Assembly (NCBI GenBank): GCA_002221725.1
Contig: NJFT01000016.1
Coordinates: 1 to 64,000 of the forward strand
Length of the DNA stretch: 64,000 bases
Reading direction: 5' to 3'
DNA from: Scedosporium boydii
Lineage: Eukaryota > Ascomycota > Sordariomycetes > Microascales > Microascaceae
Shown here: piece by piece, positions 1 to 12,189 of the stretch
Layout of the letters: every line of letters begins with the position of its first letter
Position numbering within the stretch: the first letter of the stretch is position 1
Notes under the pieces: generated by a model
Database searches by the model: none
The model's input: only the letters and a program-made list of their open reading frames with translations
Told to the model about the DNA's origin: nothing
Translations under genes and position numbers: made by a program

Positions 1-1560
1 GTTTCGCTAGCGCGGATGAATGCGAGCGAATTGACACAGGGCAGGCAGAACCAGTTCCCCGAATTGGCAGGACAGGTGAAGTCGGGTGACATTACGTCAG
101 CGCACATGTTAGCTATTGGGAATCAAGCTTGGGGAGCTGGGACGATATCCTCAGTCTACTCCCTCCCCGGGGCACATCTCGAAATAGTTTATTAGAATGG
201 AGCTTTTCCAAATGAGCTTTCAACTACCGTTTCATTAACACAGATTTCTATTTGCTATTATATCTCTCCTTGAGAGCTTGCGCTTGTGGTCGCAGGTGGT
301 TGGACGGGACAAACCAGCAGCTTTGGATTCGGGGTATGATGTGTTCAACTGTCTGCAGATGCCCGCAGACCTGATGTACCAGTTTAAATTTAGCTCATGT
401 GACGAGCCGAGTGGGCTAACATTGAGCAGGGGTTGGGTCACTGGCAGTTCCCAGCGTCACGGCACTTCCTTCGCACTCCATCGTGTGCTGTCGATGTGGA
501 CTGCCTGTCCGAAGGAATCCTGTCCCGCTTTTTACAGTGAGCGGAGAGGATCGCACGCAAGCTAGGAGAGATGTCCGTCGTACGGCATCCTAAAGGGGGA
601 TTGCGCCTGATCTCAGTGGCCTTTTATAGCCGTTGATGTTTGCCCAGCCGAGGACATACCGGCCCGGCCTCGCCTAGCCCGGCGGTGAACCCAATGACAA
701 GCAGTTTAAGGATGTTGATGAGATGGTGTTGGCTAGACACTCCTCCATGTATGTTGGTCTCTGATGCAGATGACATGGCATCTCGTTTCCTACTTGTAGA
801 ATGTAGTTGATGATACTTTGTGATGTCTCAGAACAGCAGACAGGAGTGATTCTCGAGCAAACCCCCGGTTACAGCTGGTGTCTCTACTGATGTCACTGGA
901 GCAAATTTTCAAAGATGTTAAAGCTTGATGGTATCTCCGGATCATGTATCTAACAGAACCGCACAGTGCGAAAGAGACTAAAGCGTGGTTTGTTAGAAGA
1001 CTTAGACAGTGTTTGTAAGATTCTGGCCCAGGTTCCTTACAGTGTACAACGAGTCCCTGTCCTCGATGTATTTTTGTATTTTTTAGCACTCCCAAGGTGT
1101 GACTGGGCTGCCAACCCCAGTCCCCAGCGCCTTCTTCCCTTCACCCCAGCCCAATCCATCACTGAACCCGTTCGCCCAAAAAGGACCCTTATCATCCTCC
1201 TTGACCCCCATCGCCCATCACCGATCAATCCATCGCCACCACGCAAAAACCACATGGGTCTCACATTTCTCTTCATCTTCCCTTCACCCTAGATGTCAAA
1301 CCACTCCTAAACCACTCTTCCTCTTTGAGCCCACGATTCCCGCCAAGATTACTACGACCTCCCTTTCCCGCCACACTGGAACGGCGGCGCCCCTCTATCT
1401 CCAACGTCTAGCTCCACCTGTTTTCCTCACGACAACTTGTGCCCGACGGTTCGGTTCCTCTCAACCTCAACCGCGGCTGGCATCAGTGTCAGAGAGAGAA
1501 AAAAATCCAATCGCGCCTCCTCCCCGCTGACTTTCCCAATTCCTTCCCTCCCTCCAAACC
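1..1560. other. Intergenic region upstream of GID4
   Basis: No convincing complete gene is seen. The + frame beginning at base 1 stays open for 63 codons and stops at 190-192. It could be the last exon of a gene entering from the left, but it matches no family I recognise. Bases 1100-1560 are pyrimidine-rich, as expected of a fungal promoter and 5' leader ahead of the ATG at 1561. Confidence 0.5.
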
Positions 1561-2988
1561 ATGCCCAACACGGCGCCCCAATCGCCTCCCCCTTCGCAGA
1601 ACCACTCGTCATGTCCAGAGGAGCCCACGACAGTCGCCACCTGGTCCCCAACCTCACCGTCTTGGCGCGGCTCGCAGTCGCATGCCTCGACTGCCGTCCG
1701 TAACGAATCCTCCCGAGGCGAAAACGCCGTCGACCGCCATCAACCCTCCTTAACAGCCGCCGTCTCCTCCTTAACCGATCCCGCTACCGCTCCCCCTTCC
1801 GGCGTGGCGACCGACGGCAACGACTTTCCATCCCCTGCTACCTCGAGATCCGCCACCCTGTCTCCCGGCCCGCAGCCCGTCCAGGAGACTTCTGTTTCTA
1901 CCCCCGATACGGCCCAGACGTCGGGCACCGACAATGCTATGGATTCGGTGAAGTACGCCGACGTCGGAGGTGATACCACGATGCTTGGCGGCAGCTCGGA
2001 GTTTGATAGCCGACAGCATTCAAGGCTCGAGCAGAGTCGGTCATCCCTCTTGACAGAGCCGGATCGTAGTCTGGACTTCAGGGAACTAGCTGCGCGTGCG
2101 GACGAATACTCGGCTACGTCCATGGGGCCCGATTACTCTAACTTGAGGGTATGTTTCGACCGATCGTCTGGATTCATGTCGGGTCCTATTGTCGGAGTTT
2201 CGCTAACATGCACCCTCCACTCCGCAGGCGATTACAACATCCCCGTCGTCCCTCCTTCGGCCGGGAACCAGATTCCATGGAACTCAGCAGTCGGAGAGGC
2301 AGGTATATGACGTCTCGGTAGAAATTAAGCATGTCGATCTAAGGGAATCGTATCTCTGTGGATACCTGCGCATTCAGGGTAGGTCCTTGTGCTTACGCCC
2401 TCTTTCCCATTCGGCATGATATCATCTGCTTCAGTCCTCTCGGCACAGTGACTAATTGAAATCCACAAACAGACCTTACCGAAGACCATCCGACCTTAAC
2501 GACCTACTTCGAAGGCGAGATCATCGGCTCCAAATACACATTCATCACCAACCACGAGAGCTGGGGAGCTACAGACAGCGAGGACCTGAACCACTGGGCC
2601 AAGTTCAGCGCGTTCAGGCCGTACCAGCGCCAGGCGCGAAAGGGTGTCGTCTTCATCCGAGACCTCGCTCAGCAAGAAAACATATTCATGAGGTGGAAGG
2701 AGCAGTTTTTAGTGCCGGATCATCGCGTTACCACTATTCGTGGGGCGAGCTTTGAGGGCTTCTATTATATCTGCTTCAACCAGGTCAAGGGCGAGATTAG
2801 CGGGATCTATTTCCATTCGAAGAGCGAGAGGTAAGCTTGATTACCCCCACCCAAGCCCCTTTCCGTCCGCATTTTTCTTTGTTGGGAGCAAATGCTAACG
2901 CGCAGTGTGTTTCGTTTATAGGTTCCAACAACTTGAACTAAAGCATGTGGAAGATCGGGGTTGCTTCTGCGCCTTGGAATTCCGGTGA
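1561..2988 (+). CDS. GID4: GID4/VID24-like substrate receptor of the GID E3 ubiquitin ligase
   Basis: GID4 is the N-degron (N-terminal proline) receptor of the GID/CTLH ubiquitin ligase, which in yeast removes gluconeogenic enzymes when glucose returns. Exons are 1561-2148, 2228-2378, 2473-2830 and 2922-2988, giving 387 residues. The first ~195 residues are a low-complexity Ser/Thr/Pro-rich leader. The conserved beta-barrel domain starts near residue 207 with RPGTRFHGTQQSE and continues through VSVEIKHVDL, LCGYLRIQ, LTEDHPTLTTYFEGEI, NHESWGATDSEDLNHW and GFYYICFNQVKGEISGIY. It ends with LELKHVEDRGCFCALEFR at the C-terminus, as in the family. All three introns have GT..AG ends and preserve phase. 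The start is the first ATG of the open leader; the N-terminal boundary is less certain than the domain. It is convergent with TRM11. Confidence 0.93.
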
Positions 2989-3676
2989 TACCCATGTGGA
3001 TATAGTTTGGTTTACGGCGTTCATCTTGCGCTCCGTTTTTGTTCTTCTTTTCCTTCCCTTTAGGTGTCGATATGGAAGGTATTTGCGTTGGGGTAATTGT
3101 TTTTCTTTTGTTTTGGCCTGCGTGAGTTCGGCGATCGCTCAGTTGGAGAGAGAAACGGGGGAGGTATGATGCCAATTCTCGCAAAGGCTGGAGATGTATC
3201 GGACGGTATACTACACTCGGCAAAGGGATTCGGGATATAGGTACGGGATGACGCTTCACGACATGGGAAACAGCGAAGTTCCAGTTTTGCTCTTTTTTTT
3301 CGCGGTTTATATCATTGTTTTACAGAGGCCTCACTTATATAGGAGGCGGTCAGGGAGAAGAGAGGCATTTGCATTGCCGGGGAACTATGAATTGCATCGG
3401 GACAGAAGAGAAGCATATCTCTGTCCTTTGTTTACCTTTACTTACCCTGGACGACATCTTGTTTTTATAGCATTTGCGCGACAAGCGTGCGAATCTCCTT
3501 ATGTTTCCATAGCCTGACGGGAAAGATCGTGGTATGACGTATTTGCGACGTTACAGTTAGGGCGGTATCCTAGTTCATGGATCAGAGCAAGCTCTGCTGA
3601 AGTAGTTTCTACATTACTATTGTCTTGCGACGATCTTGTTTTTGTTTCTTTTGGTTCATAAAACTGTTTGTCTATT
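2989..3676. other. Convergent 3' region between GID4 and TRM11
   Basis: Tail-to-tail spacer holding both 3' untranslated regions. T-rich stretches occur on both strands. No further gene or repeat is seen. Confidence 0.6.
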
Positions 3677-5265
3677 TCACTGTGACTCGAACCTTGTAAA
3701 GTACATGCGGCGGAAGGGATTCAACTCATTTGCTGTTGTGCCCTCTTCCTTTTGGATCTGACGATTGGTCCAGGCCTCGAGGGCGTCTTTGCTTACGTCG
3801 GAGTCGGGGATCCTTCGGTAGGCAATGAGTTTTCTTGACCCTGTATGAATGAGGCGAGTTAGGCGAGACTTTAAGAGAGGATCGAGGAGAGGGGTATCAA
3901 CTTACATTTGTTGAATTCCTGACTACACACTGCGACAACCTCGAGGCATGGATGAGAGGGTATCTTGATCTCTTCAGCCTCGTCGTTGGCCGTGGGCATC
4001 CAGAAAGCAAGACGGCCGTTGTCAACGAGCGTGGCTGCGGAGAAGGCGAGGATATCGTCCAGCATCGCGAGGAAGCTGTATGGCTTCTTGGGCGGTATGT
4101 AATCCGGTAGACTTGCCACGAAACGCGTGTGAGCGAAAGCCCCATTAGGCATATGAGGGAAGAAAAAGAAGAATAGGGCGACAACTTACTGGGATCGCTC
4201 CTTGCCGGCTTCGACAGACCAAGGCATCTTCTCAGGATCCCTACATCCCAGCACCTTTAACCCTTCTCTCACGCCATACGGAGGATCGCACACTATGCCG
4301 TCGAATATCCGCCTGCCGGGCGACACGCGAATCGGCGTGTTCGTCAAATCGGCGACGAACATTCCCCCGAGCAAATACTCGATGCCGTACTGCTTAAAGT
4401 TTCCCCGGACGCTCTTCGCTTTCCCCTGTCCGCGGATGGCGCGGCCGTCAATATCGCTTCCGAACGACAGCGCGCCAAAGTGCGAACAGGCAATAGGAAA
4501 ACTTCCCGTTCCTACAAAGGGATCATAGAAGAGTTTCCCGGGGGCCGCGAGGGCGATATTCGCCGTCACCAGTGCCAGCTCTGAGTCCATGGACGTCGTG
4601 CTAATATACCCCCTCTTCTTAAGAGTATAAACGCCCGCCAAATCCCTCGCCCCTCCCCCAACCAACCGTCCGAAATACAACCTCTCGGGCTCGGTAATCC
4701 CCAACACGGTACTCTTGCTCTTCCACTCCTCGAGCACGACGAATTCCTCGTCCGGGTTCTGCAGGACGATGGGGCCTTGGAAGGCGAGGAAGGCGAAGGA
4801 GTTGATGATGGCGACTTTGGCGGCGTGGGTGCGCGTTCCTTGGAAGGAGTCGAAGGTGAATTTGAAGGAGCAGGTTTGGTATTCCGGGCGAAGGTGGTTT
4901 TTGGAGAGTTTGATTTGGTCTTGGAGGGCGGGGAGGGTGGTGGAGGAGGCCCAATGCTCGTAGATGGCTTGGACGAGGATGGAGCGGTGGATTAGGCGTT
5001 TGGCGGCATCTTCTGAGGGGAGGGTGACGATGCAGAAGGGGGACTATTAAGAGTGTTAGATATAAGCGTGAGAGAGAGGAAGAGGTGAGAGGCGATCTGG
5101 GCTCATGGGAGTGAGGAGAGGAGATGCCACTTCACAGGGGTCAGACAATACCTCCGGCCTGTATTCTTTGATTTTCAAGTCGATTCCTTCTACTACTGCC
5201 AAGGCCTCTATCTCAGGAACACGAAATGTCTCATGAGACTGTGTAAATCTAACGATGAAGTCCAT
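3677..5265 (-). CDS. TRM11: tRNA (guanine-10-N2)-methyltransferase catalytic subunit
   Basis: Trm11 with Trm112 methylates G10 of tRNAs in the cytosol using S-adenosylmethionine. Exons on the minus strand are 5265-5152, 5043-4190, 4111-3906 and 3840-3677, giving 445 residues, close to the usual length. The N-terminal THUMP-like part begins MDFIVRFTQSHETFRVPEIEALA. The Rossmann methyltransferase fold shows the SAM-binding FYDPFVGTGSF (around 214-220), the acidic SDIDGRAIRG, and the catalytic DPPYGVREG (291-294 for DPPY). The conserved block IPPKKPYSFLAMLDDILAF and WMPTANDE follow, and the C-terminus includes SRKLIAYRRI. The third exon start (after AG at 4113-4112) was chosen because it keeps phase and reads directly into the conserved DYIPPKKPY block. 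The gene is divergent from RPP40, 414 bp apart. Confidence 0.93.
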
Positions 5266-5679
5266 GGCGATGACCCTTGCCTCCGGTTATATCCTGAGAG
5301 GGGTGATGGCGGGGCAGGCAGGACAGAGTCGTGGGATTCAGGTTAATCTCAGAGACGATCGAGATTTTTGCTGTCACCCTTACTCTAATTATTCAGAATC
5401 AAAATATCCTTGTTAAACTTGGAAATCCCGAATATTCGAAAGTGTGTTGTTGCAGGAGGCGAGTTGATTTTGAGATCAAACTTGAGACTGAAGTTTTAGC
5501 ATGAATTTTTGCCCACACTATTTTTTTTCGCTCTTGAAAGCTTCACTCATCTCTCACACCAAAACCACTGTCGTCTCGATTCTCCCATACATCATTGATC
5601 CATCAATCCCCACGTTTGGTGTCTCTGCTCCTGCTCCTTCACATTCTTCAGCCAGCGTATAATCCTCGATATTTCAATC
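5266..5679. promoter_or_regulatory. Shared divergent promoter of TRM11 and RPP40
   Basis: The 414 bp between two outward-facing start codons must hold both promoters and leaders. The stretch next to RPP40 is pyrimidine-rich. No clear TATA box is seen. Both genes act on tRNA, so co-regulation is plausible, but this is inference. Confidence 0.45.
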
Positions 5680-7113
5680 ATGTTCTCCTTTCCCACACCG
5701 TCCGTCTACCAATCCTCGAAATGCTTCGTCACCTACGGCCAAATATCCCACCTCTCGCCAGCCACAAACATCACCACGGGCACTAGTACAACCACCGATG
5801 ACGATTCTCCTCGCCAGCCCGAAAAGGGCAAACCCTGGACCGCCATCCTCGCGCAAGATTTCATCCACAGCATAGATCTCGTGCTCCCAGAAGAAAACTA
5901 TGAGATTTTGCATAAGGATGTATTGGGGAGCTTGGTCCCTCCGCCGTATTTTCGGGTGACGATGCCGTTGGCCAGGATTTTTGACCATGCCTTTTACTTG
6001 GATTATATCAAGTCCGGTATGGAGTTTCTCTTCACCTAGAAAAGGAAACGAGATTAAATAAAGACACATGGGATATTGCGAGCGTGAAAAGCCGAAGACT
6101 GACTGAGCAATATAGGCGATGTGTTAATGCTGTCAAAGGGCCAAGAACCCGTAGACAATCTCTTCACAATTAGAAACGGCACGTCCGGTTTCTTTCCATC
6201 CCTCCCGAGGACGAGGCTAATCAAGCTAACGCATTCGACAAACAGGCAAGCTTACGATGTATCTCGACAGAGAAACATACGAAAGAGCCGGTCTAGTGGG
6301 CGAACCTCACGGAGTCAAGGGTAAACGCGAGGGTAAGCCTCGTTGGAGTAAGTCGAACGAGCCTTCCCACTCCCTCCTTTACTGTTTTACTTTTCCTTTT
6401 CCCGGTCCTTACGCGTTAAACTTCTAGTCGTGGAATACGATTTGCTTTCCCCCTCTATGATCCACGGGAAGAAGGGCTTCGATAGACTCCTCTACGCAAG
6501 CAAAAATGTGTTTAGTGAGCCCATTACATGGCTCTGCACCACGTCAAAATCAAAAGGTAGATAGTTATCGATTCTGACGAGCTATGGCGTAAACTGACAG
6601 AGAAAACATCTAGAAATGAAAATCGACTCCCTCAAAGAGCCCTCACCCACAAAAGTAGCCATCCAGCCCTCTTCTTCACCAACACTCATCACAAGCTCGC
6701 CCTCGTTCGAGGGCCTCCTCCAAGAGCTCGCAAGCTGCGACAAGCTCGAGTTCGAAGAGACGGCAGCGGATCTGTACGAATGGTTCTCCCTCGTCCGGCT
6801 TGACAGCCCGCGAGTCGAGTTCGACGATGAGATAGACCCGTACCTTTCGCGGTATGAGGTACCTAGGTCTTCCGGTGGGGCTCAGACGTGCAAGCTGCGG
6901 CGGGTAACATGGAAAGGATTCATGCCGGCGACATGGGCGCGCACGGCACTGGCGGAGATTATCGCGAGCCTCCCATTCAAGTCGTGGCTTGTCTTCTCGA
7001 CGACGAGCTTTTCGAAGGGTACCACGACCCGCGACAACGCCGAGTGCACCTTGTTCCGTCCTCCGAACTCGGGAGGGCAGTATATTCTCTGGGAGGTGAG
7101 GCGCGATGTCTGA
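5680..7113 (+). CDS. RNase P/MRP subunit RPP40-like
   Basis: Similar to the p40 subunit of nuclear RNase P and RNase MRP, which trim the 5' ends of tRNAs and process rRNA. Exons are 5680-6016, 6116-6187, 6246-6347, 6428-6556 and 6614-7113, giving 379 residues. Family hallmarks are an N-terminal YGQISHL region, LHKDVLGSLVPPPYFRV, the segment GKLTMYLDRETYERAGLVGEP (compare the GKLILSLDKDTYEETGLQGHP type in animal RPP40), IVEYDLLSPSMIHGKKGFDRL, and the ITGFILP-like block WKGFMPATWARTALAEI. The splice choice at 6187/6246 restores GKLTMYLDRETYE, and the choice at 6347/6428 restores KPRWIVEYDLL. The middle introns are short and their exact borders are the least certain part. It is convergent with the ankyrin gene, 76 bp away. 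Confidence 0.82.
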
Positions 7114-7189
7114 GGGTAGACGAATGACGTCTGCATTTTTGTATTCTTTTTTTTTTCTTTTCTTCTTTTCTGTTGCTTTGTAGAACGGA

Positions 7190-7843
7190 CTACTGCCTCG
7201 GCCGTACGTTTCGGGCTTCGGAAATGTCTTGGTCTGAAACCGCTCCTACGACGGCCTCTTCGACGAGCCTGCGCAACTCGGCCTGGCCTTCGGGGGTATC
7301 AAAATCTCCACGACTGGCCAACTCTTCGATCTTCCTCCTAAACTCAGGGTCGACCTCGGCAGGGACGTCCTCCGCTTCATCCATGGTACCAACGGTCACT
7401 TTCAAGCCCGCGGGCAAAGGCGGGAGTGATTCACCAGCATTTGCGACAGCAGCGGGCCCTCGCTCAGCTCCATCTTCCTTCGTGAGCAGGTATTCAGCAA
7501 CGGCGGGAAAGTCCCCCTCGGCCTCAATCTTCTGCCGCGCCGTGAGCCCTTCCGAACCCACAGCCTTGACGTCAGCACCGAGCTCTTCGACGAGCAGGCG
7601 GGCGGCCTCGACGGACTCGACTACGAAGAGGGCCGTCTCATCGTCTTCGTCGCGGAGGTTGACGTCGACTTGGAATTCTTGGACGAGTGCGCGGAGGAGG
7701 TCGAGGTGGTTGTAGCTGGCGGCGGCGTGGACGAGGGAGTAGCCGTGTTCGTCTTGGGCGGAGGCGAGGGTTGGGTTGGAGCGGAGGAGGGGGAGAAGTT
7801 CGGGGCTGTTGTCTGCAGCGAGGAGGTAGGGGTTGGGAGACAT
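7190..7843 (-). CDS. Small ankyrin-repeat protein (YGL242C-like)
   Basis: Single-exon protein of 217 residues made mainly of ankyrin repeats. Visible repeat signatures are DEHGYSLVHAAASYNHLDLLRALVQ (near 31-55) and LRDEDDETALFVVESVEAARLLVEELGADVK, followed by a weaker third unit GLTARQKIEAEGDFPAVAEYL. The C-terminal third is charged and lacks repeats, with EFRRKIEELASRGDFDTPEGQAELR. Length and layout match the fungal family that includes budding yeast YGL242C, whose function is unknown; ankyrin repeats bind other proteins. The ATG at 7843 was chosen over an in-frame ATG at 7930 because the protein similarity and repeat layout begin at SPNPYLLAADNSPELL, and the extra 29 residues look like translated leader. 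Confidence 0.85.
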   Translation of the reverse strand: MSPNPYLLAADNSPELLPLLRSNPTLASAQDEHGYSLVHAAASYNHLDLLRALVQEFQVDVNLRDEDDETALFVVESVEAARLLVEELGADVKAVGSEGLTARQKIEAEGDFPAVAEYLLTKEDGAERGPAAVANAGESLPPLPAGLKVTVGTMDEAEDVPAEVDPEFRRKIEELASRGDFDTPEGQAELRRLVEEAVVGAVSDQDISEARNVRPRQ

Positions 7844-9168
7844 GGTGGCGATTGGCCCGGTTCGTGTGATTGAACGATGCTTGTTTGTTTGGCGGATTGG
7901 GAGGTCGAAGATGGGGTGGGATGTGCCCAAGGCTTCTGTGACGCAGCTTTTTTCCCTTTCGATTTTTTTTTTTACTATATTTATTTATTTTCGCACCTTC
8001 CATGCAATAGCGGGGTGATGCGGGGTACAATTATACCGCCAGGCTTGTAGAGTTTTCTCTGGCTCTGGCCTACACAGTGGCTGGCGCAATGCGCAATAAT
8101 ATTTACAAGCAACGCATAACATTTCAAGACGTCAGGATTCAGGATATCCAAGTAGAGCCGACAGGGATCGAGCCCGACTCTAGATTTAGAATCTAAGGTT
8201 TTGGAATTGTTGTATGGTGAACCTGAGACTGAAGACGGTCGATTCTTGAACTCCTCGACACAAGACATTATGCCTCTGAATTCCTGCTTGACGAACAAGA
8301 AATGTGTTTTTGTGGTCTATCATTCCTTTGATAGCTTTGCCCTGCGCACACATCCTCTCCTTGATGGGCAAGATGAGCCGCAGAGCTGGGACTTCCGGTT
8401 GCCCTGACGCAGCTCTGCCCCTCATCGATCACCCACCGCGCCTGCCACCAAGAACCATGAGAGAGCTTCAAAGCGGGGTCGTAAAATTCCAGAGCCTGCA
8501 GGCGCCACCCAGGCCAGAATGAAACGCTGATTTGTCTCGTCTGAATAGGGCTGAGAGACAGGTTGCCTACCAACTGATGTTACCGACCCCACTAAAACAT
8601 TTGATCAACAATGAGTTGATGTTCCTGGGCATTCCTGCCCCGCGCCTACATCTTCAAAGTAAATAAGACATCATCAACGAAACCAGCACGCTCTTTGTCG
8701 GCACCCCCCTTTGCCCCTTTCCTATAAAACCGTGTTTGATCACATCTGGTTGCCTGCGTCGACTCAGCCTGTCCCCTGTCCCCTGTCCCGAAATTAAGCT
8801 CTTTCGCCGTCTGACTCCATCGTCTCAACCGTGCGGCACAGCCTGCGATTTCTGACTCACCTAGGCTAGACCCTAGTCCCAAGCCTCATCAGCCCGCACT
8901 AGTCAAAGAGCGCGACGAGCAACCGCATGATTTCTTGGGCTACGTTCAAGACGTGCCAGAAATTAAAGTAGGACCTTGTACGACCCGGGAGAGCATCGGG
9001 GTTCCCCCCTCTTGACTATATATGTCCTTGAATGGGCCAACTTAAATCGTTCTGACAAGCTTTACCATCCCGCCTCACACCGAAGCGAAGAGCTCCAGGA
9101 AGAGCTCCAGCCACTCCCTTCAGAACACCCCCAATCGAAGGAACATCTCGGCAGTCCACAATCCCACA
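7844..9168. other. Divergent spacer between ankyrin gene and TRL1
   Basis: No coding evidence. It holds a T9 run near 7965, an imperfect palindrome at 8179-8199, and a pyrimidine-rich stretch before TRL1. A TATA-like sequence at 9017-9023 is listed separately. Confidence 0.55.
9017..9023 (+). promoter_or_regulatory. TATA-like box upstream of TRL1
   Basis: TATATAT lies 146 nt upstream of the TRL1 start codon, a plausible distance for a fungal core promoter. If it is used, the overlapping upstream ATG at 8976 would not be in the mRNA. Assignment rests on sequence and position only. Confidence 0.3.
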
Positions 9169-11671
9169 ATGGCCGCTGCCACTACCACCACGGCCGTCAA
9201 GGTCCCTTTTATCCCTCAAGATGTCTCCGAAGTAGCCACCATGGTCAAAGGCCTAGAGGCCGGCAGGAAAAGCGGTGGCGACAAGAAGCACTTTAAGGTC
9301 AAGAAAAACACATTCGACGTTACTGGTTCTTCCGACGGAATCCAGGTGGACTCGTGGAAGTTTTCTGATTGGGACTACAAGCGTCGGGACCTGCCCACAT
9401 ATGCCCGCGGCCTCTTCACCACCAGGAACCGCCGCAACGAGCCCCAGATTGCCGTGCGAGGCTACGACAAGTTTTTCAACATCAGCGAGGTCCGCGAGAC
9501 CGAATGGAAGAACATTATCGAGCAGACAAGGGGTCCCTACGAGCTCACACTAAAAGAGAACGGCTGCATTATCTTCATCTCCGGGCTCGAGGATGGCACA
9601 TTACTCGTTTGCAGCAAGCACTCAACCGGGGAGCGAGGGGACGTTGATGTGAGCCACGCCAAGGCCGGAGAGCAGCACATTGAGAAGCAGCTTGCCGCGA
9701 TTGGGAAGACGAAGGCCGACCTCGCAGCCGAGCTTCATCGTCGAAACGTCACCGCCGTCGCCGAGCTTTGCGATGATTCTTTCGAGGAGCACATCTTAGC
9801 CTATGGCGAGGACAAGGCGGGTCTGTACCTCCACGGCATCAACTTGAACCTCCCCTCCTTCGCTACGTACCCTAGTCAGTTAGTGCAGGAGTTTGCCGAC
9901 GCCTGGGCATTCCGAAAAGTAGGACTGATTGTCATGGATGATATCAACGAGGTGAAAGAGTTTCTTGAAAAGGCTGCCGAAACGGGCTCTTACGATGGCC
10001 GTGACGTGGAGGGTTTCGTCATTCGGTGCCAGCGATCGTACAACCCCGATGCCGTGCCTTACCAGGATTTCTTCTTCAAGTTCAAGTTCGAGGAGCCATA
10101 TCTCATGTACCGCCAGTGGCGAGAGTGCACAAAGGCCTTGATCTCGGGCAAGCCTCCCAAGTTCAAGAAGCACCAGAAAATTACCGAGGAGTATCTTCTC
10201 TACGCCCGGAAGCGACTCGCCGCCGATCCGAAGCTTGCGAAGCAGTACATGAAGAACCACGGAATCATCACTCTCCGAGACGACTTTTTAGCATTTAAGC
10301 ATATCAAGGGAGCGGATGCCGCCAACATCGAGAACCTGGCCGGGGAGGCCTTGCCCTCGACAGAGGTCGACAAGGATGTTATCCTCGTCCCCATCGCGAC
10401 CATTGGTTGCGGCAAAACGACTATTGCCCAGGCCCTGGCACACCTGTTCGACTGGGGCCACATACAGAACGACAACCTTACCGGCAAGGGGAAGAAACCC
10501 CCTCGCTTCACGAGGATGTGTCTCGAGCAGCTGACCATCCACCCCGCCGTGATTGCCGACAGGAACAACGCGGGGAAGCATGAACGAAGGCAGATCATCA
10601 CGGATGTCAAGCTTCAGCATAGCGAGGCTAAGCTGGTGGCGCTCCACTTTGTGCACGATCCTGAGCAACTCGACAAGCTCCGCGAGGTCACCCGGGCGAG
10701 GGTTCTCGAGCGCGGAGATAACCACCAAACCATCCATGCTGCGACGGAGCCGACCAAGTACCTCCATATCATGGAAGGCTTCATTGACAGGTTCGAACCG
10801 TGCAGCCCCTTCTCGCCGCCGGATGACGGTTTCGACCATGTCATCGACCTAGATCCGGTGGCCGGTAGCCGCGTGAATCTCGAGACGGTAGTCACGCAAC
10901 TCCATCAGTGGTATCCCAACCTCGTTCGAGAGGTCCCTAGCGCCGAGAAGCTGGATGAAGCCATCGAATTCGCCATGGGATACAAACCCGAAATCAAGCA
11001 CACGATCCCCGACCGAGGAGGGAAGAATAAGCAGGGCCAGCAGCAGCAGCAGCAGCAAGAAAAGAAGAAGCCTCTCGAGTACATGGCCGTGCACGTCTCA
11101 GCCAGGGACGTCAATGACATTTTGGAGAAGGCATTCGCGGACAAGGATCGTGACACTACGCGGTTCTACATGCAGCTGAAGCAGACTCGACGGGTTCAGC
11201 CCAAGTTCCACGTGACGTTGATGCACCGAGCTTCCTCGAAGGAGAACCCCGAGCTTTGGAAGAAGTATAATGATCTCTACGAAGAGGCAGCGAAGGCGGG
11301 TAATGCGGAGGGCAAGCTCGGGGACTGCGATGTCATGCTTGAGCGGGTGAGTCAAGATAACCAGCTCCATTTTCTATCCCTGACTTGCAAATTTAACTAA
11401 CGCCTACGCAATGCAGATTGTCTTTGACGACCGCATCATGGCCCTGGTCGTCCGCCTCGTCAACAACGAGTGGAAGTGCATCAACAAGGTTGCGCACATC
11501 ACCGTGGGCACGAGGGACTCCACTGTCAAGCCCAAGGAGAGCAACGACCTGCTCGAGAAGTGGCTCGAGAACGGCGTCGGCGACGACGGCAAGGTGCACG
11601 ACGTTGTCCTCGAGGATAAGCCTACGCTAAAGGGATTCGTTGGGGGCGTGGCCAACTTTTTCAAGCGCTAG
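9169..11671 (+). CDS. TRL1: Trifunctional fungal tRNA ligase
   Basis: Joins tRNA exons after intron excision, and in yeast also splices HAC1/XBP1-type mRNA in the unfolded protein response. Exons are 9169-11346 and 11417-11671; both join in phase 0 and give 810 residues, near the 827 of yeast Trl1. Three domains are visible. The N-terminal ligase/adenylyltransferase has the nucleotidyl-lysine motif LTLKENGC (K129). The central polynucleotide kinase has the P-loop GCGKTT (about 413-418). The C-terminal cyclic phosphodiesterase has paired HxT motifs, HVT at 681-683 and HIT at 753-755. The second HxT lies in the short last exon, so that intron must be removed for activity. A Gln-rich linker (near 623-630) separates kinase and phosphodiesterase. 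Confidence 0.96.
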
Positions 11672-12189
11672 GGGAAGCGTCGAAGAAGTTTTGGATGGGC
11701 TCGGGCCGGCTTGTCGATGGAGAGTGGATGATGTGTTTGGAATTCGAAAAGGTGTTTTCGGGGCGGGTTTTTATGCTGCATAGAATTGCATACTTATACC
11801 ACCTCTTAGTTAGAATCTGTATTATACCATGATATGACTGTTTGAGACGAATTCGCTCTGTGAAAACCGAGATTGTTGTTGGGTCAAGGGTCGGTTCCAA
11901 GGAGAATGATGGGCAACGTGCGAAATACAGTATAAATTTCCGGATGCGAGGTGGAAGTTGGAGAGTGCACGGACCATCTTACCACTTTCGACTTTCCTTC
12001 GCGAGCTCCAAACTTTTTTCTTTGGACAGCCGATCTCGAATTGGAATTGGCATCGGCATCTTCTTCTCCAGACGGGTCCTCACGAACACTTGTGCGGCGA
12101 ACCCCAATTCTCTCCAACGCCGTATACCCGAAAAGTGTTCCCAATTGAAAACCTAGAATTGCTCTCCCGGATCCATCACACCCACGACA
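11672..12189. other. Spacer between TRL1 and uL10m
   Basis: Contains the TRL1 3' end and the uL10m promoter. TATAAAT at 11931-11937 is a possible TATA element about 250 nt before the next ATG. Nothing else is seen. Confidence 0.5.

Noticed and set aside
1..192. Possible last exon of a gene entering from the left
   Set aside because: 63 open codons only, no recognisable family, no visible acceptor; could be chance.
8150..8200. Possible tRNA on the minus strand (GGCTCGATCCC with a CTTAGATTCTAAATCTAG stem)
   Set aside because: The 5' acceptor strand complementary to the 3' end is absent and the variable loop would be too short; the anticodon would be CTA. Best read as a chance palindrome.
8976..9296. 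Upstream ORF overlapping the TRL1 start
   Set aside because: Its ATG lies before the TATA-like box at 9017, so it is probably outside the mRNA. 5' end mapping would settle this.
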